Notes: a model not told the origin generated them from the sequence alone. Positions 9,457 to 18,699 are shown, numbered from the stretch's first letter. The stretch is DNA of 64,000 bases from Shewanella sp. GD04112 (GCF_029835735.1 NZ_JAOEAL010000001.1:2976001-3040000), one strand, 5' to 3'. Program-made: numbers and translations.

Positions 9457-9519
9457 ATGGAGTTGCCAGCCCCTTGCATACCATACTCAGACTACGCAAT
9501 TTTTAGAAAGGGAAGCCCT

Positions 9520-11472
9520 ATGAGCTCGCAGTCTCTCTACAAAGTCTCCGGCAATATCGCTGCCAATGCACTTGTAAATAACGATCAATATAAAAAAATG
9601 TACCAAGAGTCGATTGTCAATCCAGAGGGTTTCTGGAGAGAGCACGGCAAACGGATCGATTGGATAAAGCCATACACTAAAATCAAAAAAACCACTTTTG
9701 ACGATCATAACTTATCGATTAACTGGTTCTACGACGGCACCCTAAACGCCTCAGCCAACTGCTTAGATCGCCATCTAGCAGAGCACAGCGACCGCGTTGC
9801 CATCATTTGGGAAGGCGATAACGCCAGCGAACAACGTAAAATCACCTACGGTGAGCTGCATACACAAGTGTGTAAGTTTGCCAACGCCCTACGCAGCCAA
9901 GGCGTGCGTCGTGGGGATATTGTGACCATTTATATGCCAATGGTGCCAGAAGCGGCTGTCGCTATGCTGGCCTGTGCCCGCATCGGTGCCGTGCACTCGG
10001 TTGTCTTTGGTGGCTTCTCACCCGATTCTATCGCTTCACGGGTCATCGACGGTAAATCTAAAGTGGTTATCACCGCCGATGAAGGTATGCGTGGTGGCCG
10101 CGCGATCCCACTCAAACGCAACATCGACGATGCGCTAAAACATCCTGATGTCACCAGCGTTGAGAAGGTGATTGTACTTAAACGTACTGGCGGCAAGGTT
10201 GACTGGGTAGAAGGCCGCGATGTGTGGTGGCATTCTTTGGTTGAAACCGCATCCGAGCACTGCGCCATTGAAGAAATGGGCGCCGAAGATCCGCTCTTCT
10301 TGCTTTATACCTCTGGTTCAACTGGTAATCCCAAGGGCGTATTGCACACCACCGGCGGTTATATGGTGTATGCCTCTATGACCCATGAGTATGTGTTCGA
10401 TTACAAACCCGGTGAGATTTACTGGTGTACCGCCGACGTGGGTTGGATCACGGGTCATTCCTACATGGTGTACGGCCCACTCGCTAACGGTGCTACCGTG
10501 CTTATCCACGAAGGGATCCCTAATTACCCAAGCCCTGCACGTTTAGGCGAGATGATTGACCGTCACAAGGTGAATATCCTCTACACGGCGCCGACACTTA
10601 TCCGTGCACTGATGGCCGAAGGTAAACAGCATTTTGACAAGTATGATGGCAGCTCGTTGCGCATCATGGGCTCTGTGGGTGAACCCATCAACCCTGAAGC
10701 TTGGCGCTGGTACCACGAGGTCATCGGCCATGAGCATTGCCCGATTGTCGATACTTGGTGGCAAACCGAAACCGGCGGCATTTTGATTACGCCGTTACCA
10801 GGCGCAACCGATACCAAACCTGGCTCGGCGACTCGCCCCTTCTTTGGGGTACAACCGGCGCTCGTGGACAACATGGGTAACATTTTAGAAGGCGCTACCG
10901 AAGGTAACTTAGTGCTGCTCGACTCATGGCCAGGCCAGATGCGTACCGTATATGGCGACCATGAACGCTTCGTGCTGACCTACTTCAAAACCTTCCGTGG
11001 CATGTACTTTACCGGTGACGGCGCGCGCCGCGATGAAGACGGTTACTACTGGATCACCGGCCGTGTAGACGACGTGATTAACGTCTCTGGACACAGATTA
11101 GGCACAGCAGAGGTAGAAAGTGCACTGGTGTCACACGAACTGGTCGCTGAAGCCGCCGTTGTGGGCTATCCCCATGATATTAAAGGCCAAGGTATTTATG
11201 CCTATGTGACGTTAACCCGCGGCACAGAAGAGAGTGAAGAACTTCGCCAAGAGCTGCGCCAATGGGTTCGCAAAGAAATTGGCGCCCTGGCCACACCGGA
11301 TCTTATCCAGTGGGCAACAGGATTACCTAAGACCCGTTCTGGCAAAATCATGCGCCGCTTCCTGCGTAAGATTGCCGCGAACGAAGTGACCAACTTAGGT
11401 GATGCATCAACGCTGGCCGATCCAGCCGTGATTGAGACCTTGATTGAAACTCGCTTGAATCGTAACGAGTAA
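9520..11472 (+). CDS. acs: Acetyl-CoA synthetase (AMP-forming)
   Basis: Activates acetate with ATP and CoA to acetyl-CoA, allowing growth on or scavenging of acetate. The 650-residue protein has the usual length. It shows the ANL-family phosphate loop YTSGSTGNPKG, the acetate-site WWQTETGG motif, the hinge region YYWITGRVDDVINVSGHR, and the C-terminal PKTRSGKIMRR, where K609 is the lysine acetylated in the Salmonella enzyme. ATG at 9520 is preferred over an in-frame ATG at 9457 because AAAGGGA precedes it and MSSQSLYKV resembles the family start. It is divergent from crbS, which suggests two-component control. Confidence 0.98.
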   Translation: MSSQSLYKVSGNIAANALVNNDQYKKMYQESIVNPEGFWREHGKRIDWIKPYTKIKKTTFDDHNLSINWFYDGTLNASANCLDRHLAEHSDRVAIIWEGDNASEQRKITYGELHTQVCKFANALRSQGVRRGDIVTIYMPMVPEAAVAMLACARIGAVHSVVFGGFSPDSIASRVIDGKSKVVITADEGMRGGRAIPLKRNIDDALKHPDVTSVEKVIVLKRTGGKVDWVEGRDVWWHSLVETASEHCAIEEMGAEDPLFLLYTSGSTGNPKGVLHTTGGYMVYASMTHEYVFDYKPGEIYWCTADVGWITGHSYMVYGPLANGATVLIHEGIPNYPSPARLGEMIDRHKVNILYTAPTLIRALMAEGKQHFDKYDGSSLRIMGSVGEPINPEAWRWYHEVIGHEHCPIVDTWWQTETGGILITPLPGATDTKPGSATRPFFGVQPALVDNMGNILEGATEGNLVLLDSWPGQMRTVYGDHERFVLTYFKTFRGMYFTGDGARRDEDGYYWITGRVDDVINVSGHRLGTAEVESALVSHELVAEAAVVGYPHDIKGQGIYAYVTLTRGTEESEELRQELRQWVRKEIGALATPDLIQWATGLPKTRSGKIMRRFLRKIAANEVTNLGDASTLADPAVIETLIETRLNRNE

Positions 11473-11482
11473 TCGTTATCCC

Positions 11483-11514
11483 GCGCTTAATCGTGATTTA
11501 TCACGGTTAAGCGC
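11483..11514 (+). terminator. Hairpin after acs
   Basis: GCGCTTAATCGTGA (11483-11496) pairs with TCACGGTTAAGCGC (11501-11514) around a TTTA loop, with one G-T pair. It lies 10 bases after the acs stop. The following AGCTTT is only mildly T-rich. Confidence 0.6.
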
Positions 11515-11617
11515 AGCTTTAGCTCCTGTACGTTTGAACCTTGCTCCGTCGAGTACAGGTTCCTTTAAATGAAGCAAACCCTGTTGAGAAAGTGCCTGAT
11601 TGCCCCTTTCTCTTAGT

Positions 11618-11645
11618 TGCCCCTCCAACCAAGGGGCATTTTTTT
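11618..11645 (+). terminator. Rho-independent terminator between acs and radD
   Basis: TGCCCCT (11618-11624) and AGGGGCA (11632-11638) are followed at once by seven Ts (11639-11645). Because it lies inside the longest possible radD frame, it argues that radD starts downstream of it. Confidence 0.8.
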
Positions 11646-11698
11646 GGTTCTGTGTTAAGCTTGGCGCCAAACTCAATCGACCAAGAATAGCTAACAGC

Positions 11699-13471
11699 GT
11701 GTCAGTTAATTCCAGCCCAAGCGTTACCCTCAGGGATTACCAGCAACAAGCCGTCGATGCCGCCATCGCGCATTTTAAAAAAAGCACCGATTCCGCCGTG
11801 TTAGTCCTACCAACGGGAGCCGGGAAAAGTATCGTTATTGCCGAGCTTGCCCGCATCGCCAGAGGACGAGTGCTGGTTTTAACCCATGTGAAGGAACTGG
11901 TTGCCCAAAACGCGCAAAAGGTGGGATTACTGACGACTGAGGCCAGCATTTACTCCGCTGGGTTAAATCAAAAATCGACTGACGGCAAAACCGTCGTGGC
12001 CAGTATCCAATCCGCCGCGCGCGCATTAAATCAATTCGATGAGCCCTTCTCGTTAGTGATTATCGATGAGTGCCACAGAGTCAGCCTCGAAAAAACCAGC
12101 CAATATCAGCAGATCTTAAGTCATTTACAGCAGCGTAATCCCAAGCTGAGGTTATTAGGCCTAACGGCCACTCCCTATCGGCTCGGTACGGGCTGGATTT
12201 ACAAACGCCATTACCATGGCAAAGTTGGCTCGCCTGAACTTGGGATCTTCGAGCAGTGTATTTTCGAGCTCCCCATCCGTCCGCTGATTAAACAAGGCTA
12301 TTTAACCGCGCCCACTTTATTTGATGGTTTAAGCGCTCAATATGACTTCAGCCAAATCAAGCCCAATGACAATGGCGAATATCCCGAGGCCCAAGTCAAT
12401 GCGCTGCTGAATCACGCCGGACGCGCGACAACGGCGATTGTGAAGCAACTGATTGAACTGAGTCACCATCGCCAGGGGATCATTATTTTCGCGGCGACAG
12501 TGCGCCATGCTGAGGAAATTGTCAGCCAGCTGAACAAAGAGCACAGCGAGCAAACGGCAATCGTCACGGCGCAGACGCCAGATAATGAACGTGATGAACT
12601 TGTCGAGCGCTTTAAAGCGAGGGAGCTTAAGTTCCTCGTCAACGTGGCGGTATTGACCACGGGATTCGATGCGCCCCATGTGGATTTGATTGCGATTTTA
12701 CGTCCCACCGCATCGGTGAGTTTGTTTCAGCAAATGATTGGCCGCGGTCTTAGGATCTGTGAAGGTAAAAAAGATTGTTTAGTGATTGATTACGCTGCCA
12801 ATGGCTATGATTTGTATTTTCCAGAAGTCGGCCAAGCGAAGCCCAATAGCAAGTCGGTTCCGGTACAAGTGCACTGCCCTGTCTGCCAGTTTGCCAATAT
12901 CTTTTGGGGATTAACCGACAATGATGGCGATATTATCGAACACTTTGGCCGTCGCTGTCAGGGCATAGTCGAGCATCATGGGCAAAAGCAGCAATGTGAC
13001 TTTCGATTTAGGTCTAAATCCTGTCCCGATTGCGGGCAAGAGAACGACATTGCGGCGCGTATTTGCCAGCATTGCCAGTCGACCTTAATCGACCCCGACA
13101 AACGCCTTAAGCAAGTATTGAACAAGCAGCACCATCATCTGTTCCGCTGCCAGCATATGACGTTAATGGATGATGCGGGCGATCTTAAGGTGCAATATCT
13201 GGACATTGAAGGAAACGAGTTTAACCGACGCTTTAAACTGCAAACGCCCGCCCAATGGCGTGCCTTGTATGCGCTGTTTATTTTCCCCCATAGTCGCACG
13301 CCGGGCCTTAAACCTAAGCAATACAAAAAAGTGTCTGAGCTGATTGCCGATAGCGCCGCCTTTCGAATGCCGGATCTGTTACTGCTGAAAAAGCACAAGA
13401 AAGGCTGGGATCTGCTCGAAAGCTATTTCGATTACCAAGGGCGCTATCAAACTGAAAATAAACACATCTGA
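11699..13471 (+). CDS. radD: DEAD/DEAH-box helicase-like ATPase RadD (YejH)
   Basis: Superfamily 2 protein involved in double-strand break repair and recombination in E. coli. Walker A is LPTGAGKS, motif II is IDECH and motif III LTATPYR. Motif V/VI region reads LTTGFDAPHVDL followed by QQMIGRGLR. The C-terminal zinc module is visible as CPVCQF, CDFRFRSKSCPDC and CQHC pairs, a RadD hallmark. I chose GTG at 11699 (590 residues), which matches the E. coli length of 586. The longest frame starts at ATG 11600 but runs through a strong terminator. The ribosome site is weak, so the exact start is less sure than the identity. Confidence 0.9.
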   Translation: MSVNSSPSVTLRDYQQQAVDAAIAHFKKSTDSAVLVLPTGAGKSIVIAELARIARGRVLVLTHVKELVAQNAQKVGLLTTEASIYSAGLNQKSTDGKTVVASIQSAARALNQFDEPFSLVIIDECHRVSLEKTSQYQQILSHLQQRNPKLRLLGLTATPYRLGTGWIYKRHYHGKVGSPELGIFEQCIFELPIRPLIKQGYLTAPTLFDGLSAQYDFSQIKPNDNGEYPEAQVNALLNHAGRATTAIVKQLIELSHHRQGIIIFAATVRHAEEIVSQLNKEHSEQTAIVTAQTPDNERDELVERFKARELKFLVNVAVLTTGFDAPHVDLIAILRPTASVSLFQQMIGRGLRICEGKKDCLVIDYAANGYDLYFPEVGQAKPNSKSVPVQVHCPVCQFANIFWGLTDNDGDIIEHFGRRCQGIVEHHGQKQQCDFRFRSKSCPDCGQENDIAARICQHCQSTLIDPDKRLKQVLNKQHHHLFRCQHMTLMDDAGDLKVQYLDIEGNEFNRRFKLQTPAQWRALYALFIFPHSRTPGLKPKQYKKVSELIADSAAFRMPDLLLLKKHKKGWDLLESYFDYQGRYQTENKHI

Positions 13472-13531
13472 CATTATCAATTCGGTTAGCGCTATGGTAT
13501 AAAACGCTTAAAGTAATCCTAAGGAGCTATT

Positions 13532-13792
13532 ATGTACGTTGTTATTTTTGGCCGTCCTGGCTGTCCTTATTGCGTGCGAGCAGTACAACTGTCAGAGCAA
13601 CTCGTTGAAAAACGTGATGACTTTAAATTTAGATACGTGGATATCCACGCCGAAGGGATTTCTAAAGCAGATCTCGAGAAGACTGTCGGTAAGCCAGTCG
13701 AAACTGTGCCACAGATTTTCGTTGATGAAAAACACGTAGGTGGTTGCACCGATTTCGAACAATATGTTCGCGATAACAACCTGTTAGGTTAA
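13532..13792 (+). CDS. grxA: Glutaredoxin 1
   Basis: An 86-residue dithiol glutaredoxin that uses glutathione to reduce protein disulfides, including ribonucleotide reductase. The CPYC active site gives C11 and C14. ETVPQIFVD carries the cis-proline loop, and GGCTDFEQYV matches the glutathione-binding GG-D segment. It aligns with E. coli GrxA along its whole length. AAGGAG lies 7 bases before the ATG, and a TATAAA -10-like box is at 13499-13504. It is a single gene ended by a bidirectional terminator. Confidence 0.97.
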   Translation: MYVVIFGRPGCPYCVRAVQLSEQLVEKRDDFKFRYVDIHAEGISKADLEKTVGKPVETVPQIFVDEKHVGGCTDFEQYVRDNNLLG

Positions 13793-13806
13793 TCCTAATA
13801 CCAAAT

Positions 13807-13833
13807 AAAAAGGAGACCTCAGGTCTCCTTTTT
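13807..13833. terminator. Bidirectional terminator between grxA and porin gene
   Basis: AAAAAGGAGACC pairs with GGTCTCCTTTTT around TCA. It has A/T runs on both sides and sits between the two convergent genes. Confidence 0.9.
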
Positions 13834-13850
13834 ATTTATTACATCAAACG

Positions 13851-15014
13851 TTAGAGCACATACTTCGCCGAGAAGATGATCCGGCTTAAATCACCATCAT
13901 CACCATTCTCTTTACTGTTTTGGGCGTACATATATTCCACCCCAAAGGTCAGTGGTTTACTAGGGGAATACAACAGGTTGATATAGCCAGAATAGGCATC
14001 CTTATTCACCCCTATGCCCGTTAAAGCCACATCATTATCCGCTTGCATACCAGAGAGTGTCACACTGGTGCGCCACTGTTCGTTCCACCAATGACGGTAA
14101 GACACAAAGCCGCCGAAGGTACGAATGGATTCGATATCGCCGCTCGCATCTAACACACCCGCATTAATGTAGTTAAGCGCCATATAACGCCCTAAACCGT
14201 CACCATAGGTTGCGGTAAAGCGCAGATCATCTTTACCAATGGGGATAATCCCCGCCACACTGGCGCCGTAACCAAAGCTCGAACTATCGATTTGGGTCGC
14301 ACCGATTTTGGTTTCTAAATTGAGTTGACGAGCAATACCCGCAAACGAGAATGAGGCGCCGCCGTCCGTCTTGAGATTGTATCGCGCCACCACATCAGGC
14401 ACGACACCATTACCACTGGTGATGCGTGCGCCACCTTGGTTCGGAGTTACCGTTGTTTCAGGGTTTTCTATCGCAAATTGGAAGTTGCCATGGGTATAAC
14501 GCAGTAACGATTGACGCACAAAGGGCGTACCATCTGCAGCACCCACAAAGTCGAGGTTTTCGGGCAGAGCTGCAGGGTTTTGGAAAGTGGTCCAGGTTTG
14601 ACCTACGGTCCAATTATCATAGGATACATAGGCATGGCGGATACGTGGTGAATAGCTGTTAGACACCCGCTCATTACCATCTGTGTGGGTCATAAAATCC
14701 AGTTCAATAAAGCCCGACAAGCTATGGCCATCAAGATCCGTTGCCGCCTTAAAATTGAATCGCGTTTCACGGGCTTGGAAATCCACCACTTGGTTACCGT
14801 TGCCGTCTTTACCGTAAATGGTACCCGGCACGTAAAACTGACGGGATAAATCCCCCGAATCGGGTGCCCCATTGCCATAATCGCTGAACATCACGTCCGC
14901 CTTGATATAGCCACCAAATTCAACGTCAGTATTTTTTAAAGAAGCCGCATTGGCAGAGCCCATAAATGCCAATAAGGTTGCAGAGTAAAGCAAGCTAAGT
15001 TTTGCTTGTTTCAT
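13851..15014 (-). CDS. DcaP-like outer-membrane porin
   Basis: A 387-residue secreted beta-barrel protein. The signal peptide (~1-23) ends at GSANA-A. The mature start, with a DVEFGGYIKADVMFSDYG segment, and the ARETRFNFKAATDLDGHSLSG pattern resemble the DcaP/trimeric porin family that takes up small organic acids. Alternating polar and aromatic strands run to the end, which finishes IIFSAKYVL, a typical barrel end although the last residue is L rather than F. GGGGAAA precedes the ATG. The substrate is unknown. It converges on grxA and lies downstream of the tRNA-Lys array in the same direction. Confidence 0.85.
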   Translation of the reverse strand: MKQAKLSLLYSATLLAFMGSANAASLKNTDVEFGGYIKADVMFSDYGNGAPDSGDLSRQFYVPGTIYGKDGNGNQVVDFQARETRFNFKAATDLDGHSLSGFIELDFMTHTDGNERVSNSYSPRIRHAYVSYDNWTVGQTWTTFQNPAALPENLDFVGAADGTPFVRQSLLRYTHGNFQFAIENPETTVTPNQGGARITSGNGVVPDVVARYNLKTDGGASFSFAGIARQLNLETKIGATQIDSSSFGYGASVAGIIPIGKDDLRFTATYGDGLGRYMALNYINAGVLDASGDIESIRTFGGFVSYRHWWNEQWRTSVTLSGMQADNDVALTGIGVNKDAYSGYINLLYSPSKPLTFGVEYMYAQNSKENGDDGDLSRIIFSAKYVL

Positions 15015-15181
15015 TTTATGTTTCCCCAGTTGTTATTATTTGTCCGCAGCCAATATGGACAATTTAACAAGCGAGCAACATTGGCAATAAGTCTATGAGA
15101 CAAAAGTTGAAAATGCTGAATATAACGCGAAAATACTTTGGGATTGCAAGCTAAAGAGGAGTTTACTAGGGAATTTTAGAG

Positions 15182-15257
15182 TGGTGGGTCGTGAAGGATT
15201 CGAACCTTCGACCAATTGGTTAAAAGCCAACTGCTCTACCGACTGAGCTAACGACCC
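15182..15257 (-). tRNA. tRNA-Lys(UUU), copy nearest the porin gene
   Basis: A 76-base cloverleaf with acceptor GGGTCGT/ACGACCC, anticodon loop CTTTTAA (anticodon TTT) and T-loop TTCGAAT. CCA is encoded at 15184-15182. The sequence looks identical to the other three intact copies. Confidence 0.97.
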
Positions 15258-15292
15258 ATCTAAGGACTCTGAATTTTACACTCTCAGAAAAG

Positions 15293-15382
15293 TGGCGAAT
15301 CGTGAAGGATTTAAACCATTCGATTGATTGGTTAAAAGCCTACTGCCCTCGCTTTATAAAATAAGCGACAGGCTAACGACCC
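15293..15382 (-). pseudogene. Degenerate tRNA-Lys copy 1 with D-arm insertion
   Basis: About 90 bases. It keeps the acceptor 5' strand GGGTCGT, the anticodon loop CTTTTAA and an encoded CCA. The D-loop is replaced by an extra hairpin (TCGCTTAT pairing with ATAAAGCGA). The T-arm has a one-base insertion and the T-loop reads TTTAAAT instead of TTCGAAT, losing C56. The anticodon stem has an A-A mismatch. It is probably not a working tRNA. Confidence 0.75.
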
Positions 15383-15416
15383 ATCTAAGACTCTGAATTT
15401 TACACTTCCAGAAAAG

Positions 15417-15492
15417 TGGTGGGTCGTGAAGGATTCGAACCTTCGACCAATTGGTTAAAAGCCAACTGCTCTACCGACTGAGCTAACGACCC
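15417..15492 (-). tRNA. tRNA-Lys(UUU), second intact copy
   Basis: A 76-base cloverleaf with TTT anticodon and encoded CCA. It lies 235 bases from the first intact copy, and the intervening degenerate copy and spacers are repeated with it. Confidence 0.97.
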
Positions 15493-15531
15493 ATCTAAGG
15501 ACTCTGAATTTTACACTTTCAGAAAAGTGTG

Positions 15532-15619
15532 TGAATCGTGAAGGATTTAAACCATTCGACTGATTGGTTAAAAGCCAACTGCCCTAGCTTTATAAAATAA
15601 GCGACTGAGCTAACGACCC
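15532..15619 (-). pseudogene. Degenerate tRNA-Lys copy 2 with D-arm insertion
   Basis: Close relative of the degenerate copy at 15293-15382, with the same extra hairpin in the D-arm and the same TTTAAAT T-loop. The anticodon stem is intact and the D-stem can pair (GCTC with GGGC). The 3' end reads CAC where the intact genes have CCA. It is unlikely to be a charged tRNA. Confidence 0.75.
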
Positions 15620-15654
15620 ATCTAAGGACTCTGAATTTTACACTCTCAGAAAAG

Positions 15655-15730
15655 TGGTGGGTCGTGAAGGATTCGAACCTTCGACCAATTGGTTAAAAGC
15701 CAACTGCTCTACCGACTGAGCTAACGACCC
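15655..15730 (-). tRNA. tRNA-Lys(UUU), third intact copy
   Basis: A 76-base cloverleaf with TTT anticodon and encoded CCA, 238 bases from the second copy. Confidence 0.97.
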
Positions 15731-15783
15731 ATCTTATTTACAAACTTCAAATACCGCTAACTTATTCTATTTACTAGAGTAAG

Positions 15784-15859
15784 TGGTGGGTCGTGAAGGA
15801 TTCGAACCTTCGACCAATTGGTTAAAAGCCAACTGCTCTACCGACTGAGCTAACGACCC
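15784..15859 (-). tRNA. tRNA-Lys(UUU), promoter-proximal copy
   Basis: A 76-base cloverleaf with TTT anticodon and encoded CCA. It is the first gene of the leftward array, directly behind the stable-RNA promoter. The spacer to the next copy (53 bases) differs from the other spacers and contains no degenerate copy. Confidence 0.97.
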
Positions 15860-15909
15860 ATTTACTGGTATTTTGCGCCCCGAACGACCTCGCCGTTCCG
15901 AGGGCGCCT

Positions 15910-15937
15910 ATAATACCTTTTTCATTTTCCCATGCAA
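15910..15937 (-). promoter_or_regulatory. tRNA array promoter with GC-rich discriminator
   Basis: On the minus strand TTGCAT (15937-15932) is followed after 16 bases by TATTAT (15915-15910) and then by the GC-rich AGGCGCCC. A GC-rich discriminator is typical of stringently controlled stable-RNA promoters. Confidence 0.7.
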
Positions 15938-16001
15938 GCGTAAATTCCCAATTTTTTGTCGTTTGCATGAAAAACAGACTAAGAGTATGTTTTTTAGTTA
16001 A

Positions 16002-16754
16002 TTATGCTTTAATTGCAGCCAATTGTTGTTGTGCAATGCGTGCTGCAGCGCTGTTGGCGTAGTCTTTTACTACTTGTTGGTAGTATTGAGTCGCGCCGGC
16101 TTTATCACCGGTTTTCTCTGCGATCATGCCAAGCTTCACTAGACTGTCACCACGTTTGTTCGAATCACTAAAACGGGTCACGACAGTATTGAAGGCTTGT
16201 TTGGCTTCAGCAAATTCACTCTTATTAAACAGTAACTGTCCTAACCAATAGTTGGCGTTGGCAGCATAGACTGAATCTGGATACTGTTTAATGAAGGCAC
16301 GAAACGCTGGGATAGCATCGTCATACTTGCGCTCTTTCAGCACTAAGTTCACCGCACTTTCGTAGCTGGCCGTTTCACTTAAGCTACTGGCGGCGGCATT
16401 GGCGGTAGCTGCCACAGCAGCAGGCGTTGCAGGAGTAGAAGCAGCTGGCGCAGCAGCGGCTTTGGAGGATAAATTGGCAATTTCATCGTAAAGCTGACGC
16501 TGACGTTGTTGCATCTGCTCTATTTGATAATTCTGTTGTTCGGTCAAACCACGTAAGTCGAGAACTTCTTGTTGCAAAGTATCCAGACGGCGCTGCATAT
16601 CAATTTCGCTTTGTTGTCTCGATTTTACAATGCGCTCTAAACGAGCAAGTCTGTCATCACCTGAACCACCAGCAATATCTTCAGCAGGAGCAGGAGCTGC
16701 CACTGCAGCTCCTGCGCCGAAGAACATTGCCGTAATTAAGACGGCACGTTTCAT
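16002..16754 (-). CDS. cpoB: Cell division coordinator CpoB (YbgF), Tol-associated
   Basis: A 250-residue periplasmic protein that links the Tol system with PBP1B during septal peptidoglycan synthesis. A signal peptide of about 20 residues ends at AVAA. An N-terminal coiled coil (about 30-95, with the QMQQRQRQLYDEIANL pattern) gives trimerisation. A low-complexity Ala/Pro linker and three TPR-like repeats (about 130-245, with YWLGQLLFNKSEFAEAKQAF) follow. It is the last gene of the Tol-Pal operon, 24 bases after pal. The tRNA-Lys genes lie downstream, as in E. coli. Confidence 0.95.
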   Translation of the reverse strand: MKRAVLITAMFFGAGAAVAAPAPAEDIAGGSGDDRLARLERIVKSRQQSEIDMQRRLDTLQQEVLDLRGLTEQQNYQIEQMQQRQRQLYDEIANLSSKAAAAPAASTPATPAAVAATANAAASSLSETASYESAVNLVLKERKYDDAIPAFRAFIKQYPDSVYAANANYWLGQLLFNKSEFAEAKQAFNTVVTRFSDSNKRGDSLVKLGMIAEKTGDKAGATQYYQQVVKDYANSAAARIAQQQLAAIKA

Positions 16755-16778
16755 CTAGTTACTCTCCGTAATTCAATC

Positions 16779-17315
16779 TTAGTAAACTAAAACTGCACGA
16801 CGGTTTTTAGCAAAACCTTCATCGGTACGAGTGAAGTCAAGTGGCTTTTCTTCGCCATAGCTTACGATGCTCATTTGGCTAGGTTGTACACCCATGCCTT
16901 GTAAGTATTTAGCAACAGCTTTAGCACGACGCTCACCCAGTGCGATGTTGTATTCTGGCGTGCCACGCTCGTCGGCATGACCTTCAATCAATACACGTAC
17001 GCTTGGGTGCTCAACTAAATAAGTACCGTGGGCTTCGAGTACGGCGGCGAATTCAGTTTGAACTTCACTGCGGTCGAAGTCGAAGTAAATGATGTGTTCT
17101 TTTCTCAACTGCTCGAGTTGCTGACGTTGTTGCTCTTCAGGTGACAACATTCCACCAATACCGCCAGTTTGAACGCCACCACCATTCAGTTCGCTACCAG
17201 AACCGTTTGTAGAGCCCATTGCATCAGTTTCTGATTCAGAAGTTGAGCTACACGCACTAATAGCCATAATTGGAAGTGCTACCAACATAGCTTTTAACAA
17301 CTTGTTCAGATCCAT
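16779..17315 (-). CDS. pal: Peptidoglycan-associated lipoprotein
   Basis: A 178-residue outer-membrane lipoprotein that anchors the outer membrane to peptidoglycan and pulls it inward at division with TolB. The lipobox is AISAC with C22 as the lipidated residue. A Ser/Gly-rich tether follows. The OmpA-like domain shows IYFDFDRSEVQ, LIEGHADERGTPEYN and GERRAKAVAKYLQ, the peptidoglycan-binding signature. It lies between tolB and cpoB in one operon. Confidence 0.97.
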   Translation of the reverse strand: MDLNKLLKAMLVALPIMAISACSSTSESETDAMGSTNGSGSELNGGGVQTGGIGGMLSPEEQQRQQLEQLRKEHIIYFDFDRSEVQTEFAAVLEAHGTYLVEHPSVRVLIEGHADERGTPEYNIALGERRAKAVAKYLQGMGVQPSQMSIVSYGEEKPLDFTRTDEGFAKNRRAVLVY

Positions 17316-17361
17316 TATCTGTTCCTTATAAAATTAAATGTGAATAAATCTAGCTAATACA

Positions 17362-18690
17362 TTAGAGAAACGGAGACCAAGAAGGTGATTTCACCTCGCC
17401 CTGACCTACCGGTAATCTCGCTTTAAAGCGTCCGTCCGTAGAAACAGCTGCTAAAACTTGCTTGCCTTGATACGTAGTGCCATAAATCACCATAGTACCA
17501 TTAGGGGCCACACTTGGAGATTCATCCAAACGTGTCGATGTCAGCACCTGCATAAAGCGCGTACTCAAATCCATACGTGCAATATTAAATTTACCGTTTG
17601 TGCGATTCACAAAAATCATGCTGCGACCATCAGGGGTAATTGAACCACCTAAATTCCATTCACCTTCAAAGGTTTCACGGGTCACTTTGCCTGAATTTAA
17701 ATCTACACGATATAACTGTGGTCTACCACCGCGCTCGGAGGTAAACAACAATGACTTGCCATCGGGATACCAAGATGGCTCAGTATCGATGGAATAGTGG
17801 TTGGTAATACGTTTTGCCGCCTTAGTGGCGATATCGATAACGTAAATCTCAGGTTGGCCATCCTTTGAGAGGGTCACAGCCAAGGATTTACCATCGGGCG
17901 AGAAAGTCGGTGCACCGTTAATGCCAGGGAAGCTGCTCACCTTTGTACGCACTTGGGTGTATAGATCCTGAACAAAAATCTCAGCCTTTTTGTTTTCAAA
18001 GCTTACATAGGCTAAACGACGACCATCGGGAGACCAAGAAGGCGACATCAGCGGCTCTGGAGAGCGCAGTAACATTTGCTCGTTATAACCGTCATAGTCG
18101 GCGATCATCAGTGAATAAGCCGCTTTCTGAGTGTGATTCACCACCACGTAAGAAATACGGGTTAAGAACGCACCACGAATCCCCGTCAACTTCTCATAGA
18201 CGATATCGCTAATACGGTGGCCATATTGACGGAACTGCGCCGCAGAAATCACTGTTTGGCGACTGTCCATCAAAAATTCCGTAGCACTGGTAGGGCCTTT
18301 TAACGCTTGGTTTTGCGCTTTAACCAAATCGATAAGGTCAAAACTCACCAAAAACTGATCCGTACCATAAGGTTTTACCGACCCCACGACGACAGCTTCG
18401 GCACCGACATTGGCCCACGCGCTCGCGTCAAACTGGGCTAAGGCACCGATACCACGTTGTGGTAACCCTAATTCATCTAATGGTTTGAAGGTACCGCTAC
18501 GAATTAAGTCAGACATCACCACATCGGCAATCGCCTGGGGTGGCGCACCCGCACCTTGCCATTGGAATGGCATCACTGCGATTGGACGCGCCGCATCCAC
18601 ACCCTCAGTGATCACAATATCCAGCGCCGCTTTTGCCGGCATAGTGCAAAGCAGAACCGCCAATGCTAACCATTTTGCCAAAATTTTCAT
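17362..18690 (-). CDS. tolB: Tol-Pal system periplasmic protein TolB
   Basis: A 442-residue periplasmic beta-propeller that binds Pal and relays TolA action. The signal peptide (~1-21) ends at PAKA-A. The N-terminal domain (about 22-165) is followed by repeated propeller blades with the signature SPSWSPDGRRLAYVSF, PTFSPDGKSLAVTL, PSWYPDGKSLLFTS and ITPDGRSMIFV. It starts 9 bases after tolA ends, which suggests translational coupling. Confidence 0.97.
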   Translation of the reverse strand: MKILAKWLALAVLLCTMPAKAALDIVITEGVDAARPIAVMPFQWQGAGAPPQAIADVVMSDLIRSGTFKPLDELGLPQRGIGALAQFDASAWANVGAEAVVVGSVKPYGTDQFLVSFDLIDLVKAQNQALKGPTSATEFLMDSRQTVISAAQFRQYGHRISDIVYEKLTGIRGAFLTRISYVVVNHTQKAAYSLMIADYDGYNEQMLLRSPEPLMSPSWSPDGRRLAYVSFENKKAEIFVQDLYTQVRTKVSSFPGINGAPTFSPDGKSLAVTLSKDGQPEIYVIDIATKAAKRITNHYSIDTEPSWYPDGKSLLFTSERGGRPQLYRVDLNSGKVTRETFEGEWNLGGSITPDGRSMIFVNRTNGKFNIARMDLSTRFMQVLTSTRLDESPSVAPNGTMVIYGTTYQGKQVLAAVSTDGRFKARLPVGQGEVKSPSWSPFL

Positions 18691-18699
18691 GGGACTCCT

